Assembly: GCA_034231615.1 (NCBI GenBank) | Contig: CM067311.1 | Coordinates: forward strand, 13,332,310 to 13,396,309 | Source: Meghimatium bilineatum | Taxonomy: Eukaryota; Mollusca; Gastropoda; Stylommatophora; Philomycidae | DNA length: 64,000 nucleotides | Direction: 5' to 3' | Shown here: positions 32,540 to 44,888 of the stretch, piece after piece | Numbering within the stretch: position 1 is the stretch's first letter | Layout: every line of letters begins with the position of its first letter | The notes under the pieces: generated by a model | Databases searched by the model: none | What the model saw: only the letters and a program-made list of their open reading frames with translations | What the model was told of the DNA's origin: nothing | Made by a program: the position numbers and the translations under genes

Positions 32540-34610
32540 ATCGGCTCGCAAAATCGGTCACAAAGGTTTCATCACTGGTTATTTCTGGAAATCGAAACAA
32601 ATATTATTATATATCTTCAACGATTTCATATCAAGATCACAGAAGAACTGGTTTATGAGAATCATCTGCTGCTTAATATAATGAGAAAATTTACTTAAGT
32701 GTTACAATGGTCGCAATTCAATCCTCATGTTGCGCACCAAGAGAAATTAGTTTCTCAAGTTTGTTGTATGTTTGTTTGTTTTCATGTTCTTGATCATAAT
32801 CTCATGCTGAATTTCACACACAACAAATGATGATGTTATAGCAAAATATGTGGTAGTGGAATCTGAAATAAAGATTATATGGAAAGTCTGAAAACAATGA
32901 GGTGTGTCAACAAGTCAGTTTTCGTCCCACAACAAAATGGGGGTTGAACTAGGACCATTGTACTACTAAAGTATTTGAATGCTATATACATTTGTTATAG
33001 ACCTATACAATAATGAAAAGTGTATATGGTATGCAGTTTAGTTTGATAATCACTGAGCAAGGACTTTATCAATGTTGTATAACAAAAATAAAAGAAGCTC
33101 CTTCAAAATTTGTATCTAATGCCAGATTTTTAAGCTATTCCATAATTTGAAAAATATCTCAAAATCATCTCAGCACAAAGACTCATAAAACCAAGCGATG
33201 ACCCATTGAAAAATAATTGTTTCAAGTGCTTATAAATTTATTTCTCAAATACATCATCCAGTGCAAATGATGATGATAGAAACTTTATTACTAACTGTTT
33301 GATGTTCAGTCTAAAATAAAAGGCTGTTTAGATAATTATATATTACGTCCTGATATAACATAGAACAACTGGGCTTGGGTTGAAAGGGACATGGAATTGA
33401 AATTTCAAGTTATATTTTAATTATACAAAAAAATGAGACAAGTTTTAAGTGGTATTTTTTAGATTATATAGTACAAACGTGCCATTGCCCGAAAACCAAG
33501 TGTCATTCAGTCCTATGTCGGCTTACAGCAAAAGCAGAGAAATAGCAATAGAAATATAGTACACTTTTTATTTCACTTTAAATATAGTTCCCACTTTTAG
33601 TTTAAAAAAAGTACAGTTTTCCCTTTTCTATGCCATTTAGGCACATTGGTGAGTACAGTGTTAGGCACATGTTATTCATGACATGCGGATACTAATGGAT
33701 GATACTACTATTATTGTGGTACTTAACATAATGGGGTATGAGTATTTTTTACCATTCCCATGAATAATGCCACAATTGCTGTTATATTTAATCCTGATAT
33801 TTACATCATCCTGGTTTTCAGAACCACAACTGACAATCAACCATTTTTTAAGTGTAAGAAGAGATGAGGGTCATTTGTTGTCATCAGAGATGTAAGGGAG
33901 TGGTCCAAATAGTAATTCAGAAATTCCAAAGCAAACACACACACACATATGTATTTTTGTTCCTCTGTGAGCAACTTTGAAATTTTCAAAACCCCAATTA
34001 TTTCACCCTTCACTGATTATTCCCACTCACTACTCATTTCTAGATATCCATCATAGAAATGTACACATACAAATGACATTTTATAATAAAACTTTTTTTT
34101 CATTAAAAAGCTAATTACAGACAATTTCAGTCAGCTAGGCTTTCAATTACCCTATACATATTGAATGCCCAATAGCAATTGACAGAACCATATATCACAA
34201 AATGGTATATGTGCGTTGCCAATGGATTGATGAATCAAGCGTGCATGTACTAAAAACTACTCTCATCAATTTGCTACAATTATATGCAAACAAAACAACC
34301 CTAGCAGGTGTGTCCTCACTAAGCTTCAACAAATGCATGTGTAGGACGACCAAGATACCAGGTTTAAAACCAACTGCAGGCAATTTTGCATTAGATCACA
34401 TAACAATGGCAACCTACTGAACATATTTATATTGCCTAGAAAATCACTACAACCAAAAAATAATGAGCTAATCGCTATGTCCTGAATATGCTACCATTTT
34501 CTAACTACAGACACAAAAATACACATATATTTCCCATAAACAGGGCTATAATTATAATTTCAAACATTTATAAATCTCTTAACTGTATAGTTTTAATTTA
34601 AGACAATTAC
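32540..34610. other. Intergenic DNA, nothing recognised
   Basis: AT-rich, without recognisable protein motifs; includes a short CA run at 33939. The 62- and 72-codon opposed ORFs at 34195-34420 lack motifs. Confidence 0.5.
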
Positions 34611-34613
34611 AGT

Positions 34614-34802
34614 TATCTTGTCAGATCTATATCTTGACTAGAGATGAAATTCTTACTTCACAAGCATAATTTTTCATATCTTGTCAGATCTAAATCTTGA
34701 CAGAAGAGGAAATTCTCACTTCACAAGCATAATTTTTCATATCTTGTCAGATCTAAATCTTGACCGAAGAGGAAATTCTTACTTCACAAGCATAATTTTT
34801 CA
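34614..34802. repeat. 63-bp tandem repeat, 3 copies
   Basis: The unit begins TATCTTGTCAGATCTAAATC and ends CACAAGCATAATTTTTCA; a few substitutions separate the copies. Confidence 0.95.
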
Positions 34803-35579
34803 TATATACTGTTAAAACGTTAGACATAATTATCACACATGCAGTTCTGTCTTCAGACACACACACACACCCCCCTCATGTTACAAGTATTGAAAAAAAG
34901 CAACAATAGTAACACAGTGACACATGTCATGATACACAGCTAATGAGAGTTGGACATGTGCTTGACCACACATCTTGCAAAAGACTGAAATGACCAACAA
35001 ATACTATGATAAAGCTGGATGTGTTAGATTTTAAAACTCTGACTGAAAGGCACTGATATCATAGCCAAGCTGTAAACTATGAGACAATTCATTCAATTCT
35101 CCAGACTACATCTTGCTAACAGGCAGAAATTTAATCCCACTTAGGACACCTTGTTTATAAGTGGTTCTCTTTCAGTAATCCCTGGGAATTATCGCTTGAA
35201 GCTATAGTGTTACATGCTACGAGTTGTACTCTCGGCAAGCAGCGCGCCGATTCATTGAGAGGGACAGTATATATGGGGTAATTTGAGTACAATGACATCA
35301 ATCCTCTATGCTTTTTGAGCCCTTTTTTTAGCCAGGAGTGAGAGTGAGCACTGAAGTATCGAAAACATATGTTTCCCACACAAATGATATTCACTTCAGA
35401 CATAACTATAGTTCTCATTTCATAAAAGTACAAGGTTCTAGTTTCACAGACATATAGTCCACACATCTCAAGAATAAGACTTGAATTTATTTCATACTTA
35501 AAAACTATATGCTTCTAATAATTAATAACAACAGAAGAATATCTTATGTAAGACGCAGCTTTTCACCCATTGTAAAATC

Positions 35580-35647
35580 TTTAGACACCATGCATACCTT
35601 TAGACACCATGCATACTTTTAGACACCATGCATACCTTTAGACACCT
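35580..35647. repeat. 19-bp tandem repeat, ~3.5 copies
   Basis: TTTAGACACCATGCATACC in tandem, ending in TTTAGACACC. Confidence 0.93.
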
Positions 35648-35924
35648 CAAGTAACACTGCCAACATTGTGTAAAACTACAGCTAATGTTGCACTTGAACT
35701 GTGACCTAAGTTCATGCAAGATGGGGATATTAGTTCCTCTGCCAAGAAAAACAGCGTATTTATCTAATACTTTTCATAGAAACCATTTTTCAAATCAAAT
35801 AATGATTGTTCCTTTTGTGCTACATGAGGTTTGGATTCTCTATGTGTTGCGGTTCGATGCTGCAATTTTATTTCTTGAATTGACTTGCAGCCCATTGTTT
35901 CCCTTTCTTTAAATATGGTGTTTT

Positions 35925-36060
35925 AGGATAGTTTTAGGTCTTCCTCGTTTTCTTCTCCCATACGGTGTCCACACTTTACTTTTGCTTGTCGGCTCAATCT
36001 ATTTTCATCTAGTCTTAGGATGTGTCCCAGGTAGTCCCACCTACATTTTCTTATAACATT
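35925..36060 (-). mobile_element. LINE 3'-end fragment
   Basis: The minus strand reads RWDYLGHILRLDENRLSRQA and then RKRGRPKT-like sequence, the GHxxRM...RGRPK signature. Confidence 0.55.
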
Positions 36061-36599
36061 TGATAAATAATGATAAGCCATGTAATTATCATCAGAATTT
36101 GCTACAAGTATAAACTCTTGATCTCAGTAAGAATTTTCCTACCCTGCCATAATGTATTTAGAAGTCACTATAAAGTTGGCGGTTTTAGCGGCTTAGGCCT
36201 ATAAGCTGAAATGGTCTACCTAATTGACTATTTTAGCAACTTGTCTGAAATAAGGAGTTTAATTGCAAGTCCGGTCAGAAAAATTGAACCATGTGCCATT
36301 TTGTGTTATCTCTCAATAACAACAACAATAACAACAACAGATCATCATAATATTGTGCATATAAATGTTTTATGCTGCCAGGGGTTATTGTTATCACAAA
36401 AAACATCAGTATTTTGCTAAAACATAATAAAATAGAACTGAAGTGCAATAAAAGAATTAATCTACAAATATGTTATAAATGATGAAATTATAAATATGAC
36501 ATTTATTTATTATAGATTGCACACTGAAAGGAATCGTCAATTGCAATTCTGCCACACAGAGAAAAATGGATTCTGAATTATGGGAACTGGAAACATTCA

Positions 36600-36955
36600 T
36601 GTTATTAATCTTTAATCAGTTGATGTGCAATTTTGCTGGGAATGATGTAGACATAATTAGTCATTTGATCACCACCACTGCAAAATGGACATGTCCATAG
36701 TTGCTCTAATCTCTCCTTGAGTGTATCCGCCACTACACTTCTGCTGACAGTACTGGTCCTCTGCTGGCTGACCATCATTCTTCTGTGCCCTCCAAAATGT
36801 TCACTTCTAACAACACTACATTTCAATCCCTGATCTTTAATCCTGGCCATTGAAAAGGAATCATCATCCACATTAGTCTTACTCTTGTGTGCTATATCTC
36901 TTAAGGAGTTCAAAATGTCAGCGCGATCCATTGCGCCATCTCCGTGCCACAATCA
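36600..36955 (-). mobile_element. LINE (family A) 3' tail
   Basis: 115 open codons: GDGAMDRADILNSLRDIA, DDDSFSMARIKDQGLKCSVV, EHFGGHRRMMVSQQR and ERLEQLWTCPFCSGG. It is the best-preserved copy of this C-terminal region, in opposite orientation to 30005-30320. Confidence 0.8.
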
Positions 36956-38130
36956 CGCATGACACCTGTAGACATACATTCAGGTGAATGTACATCATGA
37001 TAGAAAATCCACCTTCCAAATTTGGTAGGGTCATACGGAAAGGAAATTAAGAATATAGGACAATATCCAGTATGAGGTTATTCATGCAGTCATGAAATAG
37101 AACTTCCAATGACTAAATTTACAATGGGGACTATCAGTTTATACTCTTAATTAGTCTAAAGTGGAATACTTCTGTACTTGGTCCGGACCGACAAAATATG
37201 TATGTAATAACAGAAATTGGCTATATACAGCATATACAATATAGAATAAATATAATTGGGGATCTTGAAAAGTGTTGTTAATAGGGAATTTGTTATAAAA
37301 GGATGCACTATGGAGCCTCAAGTTGATCTTCTTTCATGAACATGCAGTAATGAAAAAAGTATAGGTTTCATATAGATTAGGGGGAAGGTTTGTAGTGAAG
37401 TTGGATAATGGAGGTAATACTGCATATACTGTGTGATCACTTTTTGTGGGTGATATTTATAAATTACGTCAACACACTGGAAAGGATATCTGAATACGTT
37501 TGACAGAAGTTTGACAAGAGGGAGAGAGGAAACCGTGAAAAATTGACGTCAAAAATTAAGCTAAAGATTTTTAAATACTTTAAAACCAGGAATATGCCAG
37601 GAATAATAGTGAGGATGTAATATAAATAACTTGAGATATGCTAACAACACAGTACTGATCACAGGAAGCAAACAAGAACTACAAGCTCTGTTGGATAAAG
37701 TAGTGAAAGAAAGTGAGACCACAGGTCTCAGTTTAAACAAGAAGAAAGAAATAATGGTTCTCGAAGAGACATACATCACCAAAATGCAACATTATGATTA
37801 ATAACACAAAATTAACACAAGTTGAAAAGGTGAAATATCTTGACACCATGTTAATATCAGAAGGTAGATGCTCAAGTGAGATAAAGAGCCGAATAGCACA
37901 AGCCAAATCAGCATTCCAAATAATGAGAACCATTTTTTGCAATGGAAAACTATCAAAGCACACCTGAATTCGAGTGCTGAGATGTTATATCAAACCAAAT
38001 CCTTTTTATGGATGTGAAGCATGCATATAAACAAAAGAATTCAAAATTAATTGGAGGCTACAGAGATGTGGTTTCTGAGAAGAATAATGAAAATACTATG
38101 GACAGCTAAGAAAACTAATGCAGGTGTTCT

Positions 38131-39567
38131 AAATATAAATAAACCAAATATCGGAGGATGTCCGACAAAAAGGAAGTGCCGCAGTAACTAGACAAATAGA
38201 GGTAAATGCAAATAAGGAAAATAGGTTACTAGAAAACTATCAATAGAAAATAATAAAATATAGAAAATAACAATAAAACAAAGAACAAATACAATTGTCA
38301 ACATGTCGGTCCAATTGGGACCTTTATCAAGACAACAAAAACAGGAACACAAAACCATAACGAACATAAACAAAATGGATTTCTCCCACCAGGAAATCAC
38401 CACCCAGCAACAACAGATCCAGTGCAACACAATTTCAACAAGTGCATATCGATGTGTTCAATAAGTCCAAATTATGAAATACTCAAAGATGAAAGATGCA
38501 AAACTAAAGAAAGGGGAACACCAAATAGCATGCCAAGAATGGGGGGGGGGGCCAAGTGGGCAACAGGAGACAAAAGGGGAAAGGACATAGAAAGACAGTG
38601 CCCGTAGGTGCGGAGGGGGGGGGCACATATAAACATAGGGAACACAGAAATGTGCAAAGAAGAATAGTATTGGACAGCACAGGATAGACAACAAAAATAT
38701 ACACACATCCAAACACAATCACAAAAACAAAACCTGCGCACATTCTATCCGACAATCACAGATAACTATAAATATAAGCAGATATACATACAAACATCCA
38801 GACATATACAAAAGTATATACCGATATCACAGCACACATTGGAACACAGACATGCACATAGGTACCTGCACACACAACAACATATATATATATATATATA
38901 CACACACACAAATGTGGATATATAAATATATACACATGCATGAGCATAACAATATATATACAAATATACATACAAATACAACTATACTAGGAACACACAC
39001 AAGTATATATCTAACATGATAAATAAATATAAGAAAGATACCCACACAACATGCACAAGCATGTAAATGTATCCAAACACGAACAATGGCTCAAACAAGA
39101 ACAAATGTGCATAATAACACAAAATAAGTATCAACATAATATATACACATGCATTCACATAAACATTTTCTCACATGAATAAATATAACCTGAACATTCG
39201 CACACATAGAAATATATACATGTATTTTTATACCCATTCGTTCACATGAAGATATTCACATGTATTACTCTAACGCAAGAATATGCACACATGCAAATGC
39301 GAGACCCAAAGCAACTGTATGGATACACAAGACCATGTAAAATAATATGCATATTCAAATTCATACATATGTGTGTGTGGGTACCAATCTGTAATTTTTT
39401 TTAATTTTTTATAAAAATGATATGATTACACAAAATTAGGGTATATTAATAAAATTGACAAATCGGAATATGATATAAACAGAAGCAATAAAGACAAATA
39501 CACTGAAATCTAACAAAAACAAAACTGATGAGTGTGCACATAAAGAAACAATTTCAAGGTCAATGTC
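38131..39567. mobile_element. 1.4-kb insertion in a LINE, foldback/Penelope-like family
   Basis: Flanked by AATGCAGGTGTTCT (38117-38130) and AATGCAGATGTTCT (39568-39581), a 14-bp duplication with one mismatch. The left end is the reverse complement of the 30730-31073 tail. The family motif (reverse strand CTTGATAAAGGTCC, CAATTGGACCGAC) lies at ~38307-38335. The rest is A-rich, with TA and CA microsatellites at 38880-38910 and no recognisable RT. Confidence 0.8.
38880..38912. repeat. TA/CA microsatellite
   Basis: Uninterrupted (TA)n followed by (CA)n. The neighbouring Cys/Tyr/Ile-rich ORFs are artefacts of it. Confidence 0.9.
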
Positions 39568-39883
39568 AATGCAGATGTTCTCATTGATGCTGGTGTAAAA
39601 AGATCAAAAATTACAACATTTAGGGGCAGACAGTCAAGGTTTCTAGGGCATATGCTGAGAAGAACACAGCTTCAACACTTAATCACCACTGGAAAGATCA
39701 AGGGGAGAAGAAAGGGGACGAAAAAGAGAGAAGTTGCTAGATGGACTAGTATTGAGGCACAGTAGAAGTTCACTTACTGAGCTTATTGACAACACAAGAG
39801 ACAGAGAGTCATGGAGAAACATGATCACCTATGCCATTCGGCATGGCACTTGATTGATTGAGATGAATAATGTAACAACTGTG

Positions 39884-39990
39884 TGGCAACCAGTCTGGAC
39901 TTCTAATTCCGGGAGCAAAGAACAGAGCCTTCCCTCCAAGCATATCATAGGTTGCTAAGGAAAGTTGGAGGATAGGCCGACAACCAAAAA
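39884..39990 (+). mobile_element. SINE family 2, 5' fragment
   Basis: GGGAGCAAAGAACAGAGCC, GCATATCATAGGTTGCTAAGG and AGTTGGAGGATAGGCCGACA match the first third of the SINE copies at 57121 and 59073, with substitutions. Confidence 0.5.
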
Positions 39991-40139
39991 TTATTTTGTC
40001 ACTGCCTGTCTTGTCTCAATTTCATACTTCTTTCTTACTTATTCACCCAATTCCTTATTGGTTAGCACAGGAGTGTCTTAAGCAAGAGGAGTAAATCCCT
40101 ACATAAAATCCTCACTGCCTAGCAGATTTGCACCTCAGG

Positions 40140-40400
40140 CCAAGGGAGTAAAATTTGTTCATTTTTCAAGAGCACAGATGAATGGAAAGACCAAGAGAAA
40201 AGAGTGCTAGATAGCTTGGCATTGTATCAAAAATAAACATTGGCATCGGAAATGATTGACAGTACACAAGATTGTAAACATGCATGATAACCAACAATAT
40301 ATGGCATGGAGTATAAGAAGAAAACAGGACACTGAAATGGCTGAATAAACAGCCTTCACAGAAAATGCTAGCGTTCATATCATTTTTTAAAACTTGCTGG
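40140..40400 (+). mobile_element. LINE 3'-end fragment
   Basis: Aligns with 26440-26590 (GCTAGATA.C.TGGCATTGT, then GAAAT.ATTGACAG). Frames read LDSLALYQK and NNIWHGV. Confidence 0.5.
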
Positions 40401-40599
40401 GGGAGACTGTGCACATATAGGTGTGCCAAGAATTAAATACTATTCAATAACAGTAACATTATATTTATGTATAATAACGCAGTGTGTCTCTGTTTCGGAC
40501 AAGCAGACCTGCATTGGCCAAAGACATCTTCGTATCATCTTCTTTGTCTTCCTTTTCTCTTTCCTGGCAGTCTGCCCTCCAGAATCATTCTTTTAATAC

Positions 40600-41240
40600 T
40601 GTGATGTCTCTTAAGTATCCAAAATACTGTAGCTTCCATTATATTTCCTTATATATCTTAAATATTGTATTGAAATCACATCTTTTACTATGATTACTGG
40701 TTCTGTGTAGGGGACACCTGGCGCTGGTTGATACATTACTAATGTCTTTGCGGTGTTGATTGTGAGACTGAATGCATCACAGGCCAAAGAAAAGAGGTCC
40801 ATGCTGTGCTGCATGTCTTTCAGTCTGGTAGCATTTAGTGCGAAATCGTCTGTGAACAAGAGGTCGTGAACAATATCCATCTTAGTTTTGGTCTTCAATC
40901 TACTAAGATTGAATAGCCCTCCATCAGCTCGAGAGCAAAAGCAAAATCCTGCACTGTTATTTTGGAAGGTATGATTTAACATGGCAGAGAACACCATGCT
41001 GAAGAATGTCGGAGTCAGGACTCAACCGTGTTTGACACCATTAGTTACTGGAAATGGATCTGAGTGTGCGCCGTCATCTTGCACACAAGCTGTTATACCA
41101 TCATGGAACTGGCGAACCATGTTGATGAATTTTTCGCCATGATCTTCCATAGTCCTTCACGATTTACAGTGTCGAATGCCTTAGTTGAGTCGATAATGTT
41201 GTGTAGAGACCAATGTAGTTGTCTGGCAGTGAATAACGAA
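40600..41240 (-). mobile_element. LINE reverse transcriptase remnant (family B)
   Basis: The minus strand reads ARQLHWSLHNIIDSTKAFDT then VNREGLWKIMAK (RT fingers), VFSAMLNHTFQ, LLFTDDFALNATRLKDMQHS (catalytic TDD box) and TINTAKTLVMYQPAPG. Frameshifts separate the blocks. The wording is typical of RTE/BovB- or CR1-like RTs; the clade is not resolved. Confidence 0.8.
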
Positions 41241-41289
41241 TAGCACAGTGATGGAATAATAATATTCACATTAGACACATTACCAGCAG

Positions 41290-42480
41290 TCTCCTGAAAA
41301 TGGGCATCAACATTGACAGGGAGCAGACTATAAAATATCTAGGCATCACTTTTGATAGAAGTCTATCATTCGCGAAACATGTGGACAATATCATTCAGAA
41401 ATCTGGGAAGGGCATCTGCAGAGATACTGAAGCAAACCCTTTTCAGATGCAGGCAGTGGTATTATCTGTGTTGGCCTATGGTTTAGGTTTATTGACGCTG
41501 TCGCAAACATAGGTGGATAGATTGGAGAGAGTTCAAAATGAGGCCATGAGATCTGTCCTAGGATGCCCAAGAGATACACCTATCGTGGCCATGAGGTTTC
41601 TCCTAGACCTACCTAGCATCAAATCAAGACATAAAATAGCCCTGGTTAAAGAATACTTCAGTCGCCAGTAATGATCATCACGTCTTACACCAATCTCTAG
41701 ACAGCACAAAAGAAAAGCGAATCAAGAGAGGAAGGTCCTGGATGGCAGAAGCAGAAGATACTCTACTCAGAGTTTGTGAGCTGGAGGAAGTAGGAAGAGG
41801 CTGTGAATGGGTGACATTTGGCAATGAGAGAAAATTATTGACAACAGTGGTGACACAGATGGGAAGAGAGTGCTGCGACTGGGCTGCCAACAGAACAGAG
41901 GAAATGATCCAAGAAGAACTCATACTACAGCCACATGATACAATTATAATTTACACATACGGCTCAATTATGCAAGAAACAAACAGGTGTGGTTGGGGTT
42001 TTGTGGCCTACCAAAATGGCAAGAAATTAGCTGAGAAGTCAGCTGCATACCCCACTACAACATCGAGTATGAGAATGGAAATAGAAGCGGTGACAGCAGC
42101 TCTCTCTTGGCTGGCTACGCAACCACCAACAGACTCAGTTATTCTATTGGACTCTCAAAGTATGCTGCGCAAGATAGAAAAGTGTATGATCAGAAATGAA
42201 TGTGTCCCTCTTCTTGACAATGCGCAGAGCATTACATGGATTTATTGTCCTGGTCACGCTGGGGTCAAGGGAAACGAAAGAGGGAGATTATCTACATTAC
42301 CATCATGATAATGTTTTGGACGTTTAGAGAAAAAGGAAGACCCAAAATTACCCTAAAAAGCACCATACTTTGAAGAAGGAGAAATAATAGGCTGCAAAAC
42401 CATATAAGAACTAAAAGTACAGGCAGCAGACTGCAAGGCATGGAGAATAAAAACTGTGCCTCCTGTGACACGAAAGAAAC
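41290..42480 (+). mobile_element. LINE (family A) post-RT and RNase H region
   Basis: Frames read QTIKYLGITFDRSLSFAKHV, RVQNEAMRSVLGCPRDTPIV and then a 188-codon ORF with an RNase H fold (WGFVAYQNGKKLAEKSAAYP, SSMRMEIEAVTAALSWLATQ, YCPGHAGVKGNER). The first catalytic Asp motif is YTYGS instead of YTDGS and the last Asp is lost, so RNase H would be inactive. It lies head-to-head with the family B RT. Confidence 0.85.
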
Positions 42481-42524
42481 TAACCAACTAACAAACCTAT
42501 ACCAGAATTTGAGTTTTCAGTCAT

Positions 42525-42765
42525 CTCCGCACACACCAGAGAGATGCAACAACACAAGCCTGAAACTTATCTCTACACACACCAGAGAGATGTGACAACA
42601 CAAGCCTGAAACTTATCTCTACACACACCAGAGAGATGCAACAACACAAACCTGAAACTTATCTCTACACACACCAGAGAGATACAACAACACAAGCCTG
42701 AAACTGTTATCATCTACGCACACACCAGAGAGATGTGACAACACAAATCTGAAACTATTGTCATC
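42525..42765. repeat. ~46-bp tandem repeat, 5 copies
   Basis: The unit ACACACCAGAGAGATGCAAC with AACACAAGCCTGAAACTTAT and CTCTAC, with substitutions and one expanded copy. It directly follows the family A LINE. Confidence 0.92.
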
Positions 42766-42832
42766 ATTGCCTGTGATTGACAGCTATTATTCCTAAAGAT
42801 AGAGTTATTTAGATCTATTATCATCTACATCA

Positions 42833-43195
42833 TCATCATCAAGTGCTGTCTCCGCAATGAAGGTTGGCTGTAACAGACCAACATCCTCAGTCTCTTGTTT
42901 TGGTGATGCACTCTGCCAGATTGTAACCTGTCCATATTATTACCTACACCTGCCAACATAGAACTTGATGATGATTGTAGCTATAAAGTTTTTTTGAGAT
43001 CAACAAGTTATATGTGTACGGAAGTATAGTTGATGTTTCAGGACTGTTTATCATCTGCTATTAAATATTGTTTTGATGAACTAGAATTCATCATCAAGTA
43101 CAGTCTGCACAACAAAATTTGGCTGCAACAGATCTTCAGTATCCCCTATCTCTTGCCTTGGTGATGCACTCTGTCAGACTGTAATCTGTCCATCT
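42833..43195. repeat. Direct repeat pair of ~112 bases
   Basis: 42833-42945 and 43086-43195 share GTTTGGCTG-, CAACAGA-, TTGGTGATGCACTCTG and TGTAA.CTGTCCAT blocks. Both translate on the minus strand without stops (QSASPRQEIGD / QSASPKQETED), suggesting coding ancestry of unknown kind. Confidence 0.6.
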
Positions 43196-43592
43196 CCTGA
43201 TGTTTCTCTCCCATTTGTATAAGAATTCTTTATCATCACAATCACTAATGGTTTCACTGAAAACCCCATAAAACCAAAGTCTATAAAACCCAATTCACGT
43301 TGTTTGTGGCGATTTGGACAATGGTTCGGAATTTTAAAATGGCTTATCACTTATTCTTTTCTCATGCTAATAAAAAAGTGGAAAAGGAAATCTAATCAAT
43401 TAGCTAGCTAGGATACATAGATTCCAGTCACATGAACATTAAATGTCATGTTGTTCCCATCGCTAAATCGATGCATAGTATCGGGTGCAAAACTGCGCAA
43501 ACAGTTTGTAAACAAATATAAAACCATTGGCAGTCTTGTACCCATTGCGTGCTAAATATTACCAAGGTTTTTGTTTTATGAATTTTATATCT

Positions 43593-43745
43593 TCTTCTTC
43601 AGCATTCATTCTCAAATCAAGCTCTGAATCTCTCTTGTAGCAGGACCATGATCCATTCTAGATTTCCAGCAGGATGTAGTTAAGTAGTTCAGAGAATTGA
43701 ACTGTGTTGTGTCGCCATTTTATTTGCTCCAAATACCCCACACAT
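43593..43745 (-). mobile_element. SINE family 1 copy, inverted
   Basis: CTTCTTCTTCAGCATTCATTC through CTTGTAGCAGGACCATGATC and TTTCCAGCAGGATGTAG to GTCGCCATTTTATTTGCTCC. The tail faces left. Confidence 0.72.
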
Positions 43746-44276
43746 TCGTCACCGGGAGGGGGGGGGATTTTATATCAAGTCCATATTCTTTACTTGATTT
43801 ATTGATTTTATCTATTAGGCTTTCTAGCTCCTGTTCTAGAATTACTAAATTCTAGGCACTGCTGAAATGAACTCTGCTGACCTACAAAGTGTAGCATTCC
43901 ATATCATATATAGCCATCCCTCCTCTATATTCAGCATATTCAAAACCTCACTATTTGTTTGTACTGTTTATAGCGAATTTCTGTTATTACAAACATATTT
44001 TGTCGGTCTGGATCAAGTTGTTATAACGGGATTTCACTGTGGAATTTTACTATTATACCGTTTCTACAACTTCATCATTCACAATAACATTGAAACTTAT
44101 ATATACTACAATCAACCAATTATTTATTAGTGATTTATTAGTTACAAATTTATCAGTGATAACCAATAGACAGTTACTTTTCTGATAAATATATGTATGC
44201 CCAGTTTCCTGCAGTAATCATGTGTATTTAATGAAAGAAAACATCTTCTTCTTCTTCATCGTTCTTCAGTCAGATA

Positions 44277-44888
44277 TCAGGTTACAGCACCAATAGCTTC
44301 AATGAATTGTGTGATTCGCTTCAGGTCATCCATGGAACCCCTCAAGTCTGGAAGCAGTGCCGTCTCAGTAGGCCATATTTTCTCCCTCTCTTCTTGGTAG
44401 AGTTGACAGGCATGAAGAATGTGTTCTGCAGTCTCTGGGCTCAGTCCACAGTTGCACAGGTCTGTCTCACCAATCTTCAGCTTTCGGAACATGTGACTTC
44501 TCAGTCTGTTGTGACCAGTTCGTAGTCTGAAAATGATGGTTTGTTTCTTGTGTGACATTTGGTGGTAGGGGTCATTTGGTTCTGCAGTTGGGTGCATTTG
44601 CTTCCACTTTTTCTTATATTCTGCTTTTAACATGGTCTTACTTTCATAGTATGTATTATCATTTTCTATTTGTTCCAGTGATCCCCCTTTCCTTGCCAGG
44701 AGATCAGCTTTTTCATTTCCAGGTATGCCACAGTGACCTGGGATCCACTGCAGTACTGTTTCTTTGGTGGTACTGCTGAGATGTAGTAAGCAGGCTGTAA
44801 GTTCATTCATGCTCGTGTTCTTTGGATCTTTCAATGCCTGCAATACTGATTTTGCATCCGTTAGAAATACTCCATGTAAAGAAAACAT
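44277..44888 (-). mobile_element. LINE (family C) RNase H and zinc tail, 203 open codons
   Basis: LTDAKSVLQAL (catalytic Asp), WIPGHCGIPGNEKADLLARK (His and final Asp), RLRTGHNRLRSHMFRKLKIG and CNCGLSPETAEHILHACQLY (Cys/His zinc motif). The ORF ends with a TAA-terminated EAIGAVT. It is intact over this portion, so it may be the youngest LINE remnant here; the RT lies beyond 44888 but was not recognised. Confidence 0.85.

Larger units (their letters stand above)
37610..39855 (+). mobile_element. RTE-type LINE 3' half, interrupted at 38131-39567
   Basis: Left part: YANNTVLITGSKQELQALL (RT YxDD region, Asp codons changed), KVKYLDTMLISEGRCSSEIK and CEACI. Right part: VLIDAGVKRSKITTF, GRQSRFLGHMLRRTQLQHL, TTGKIKGRRKG and a final RHGT. 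The two parts rejoin exactly when the insertion and one duplication copy are removed, as judged against 28205-28655. Confidence 0.8.

Noticed and set aside
38458..39045. Overlapping minus ORFs rich in Cys, Tyr, Val and Ile
   Set aside because: They arise from TA, CA and A-rich simple sequence read in several frames, and lie inside a transposon insertion.
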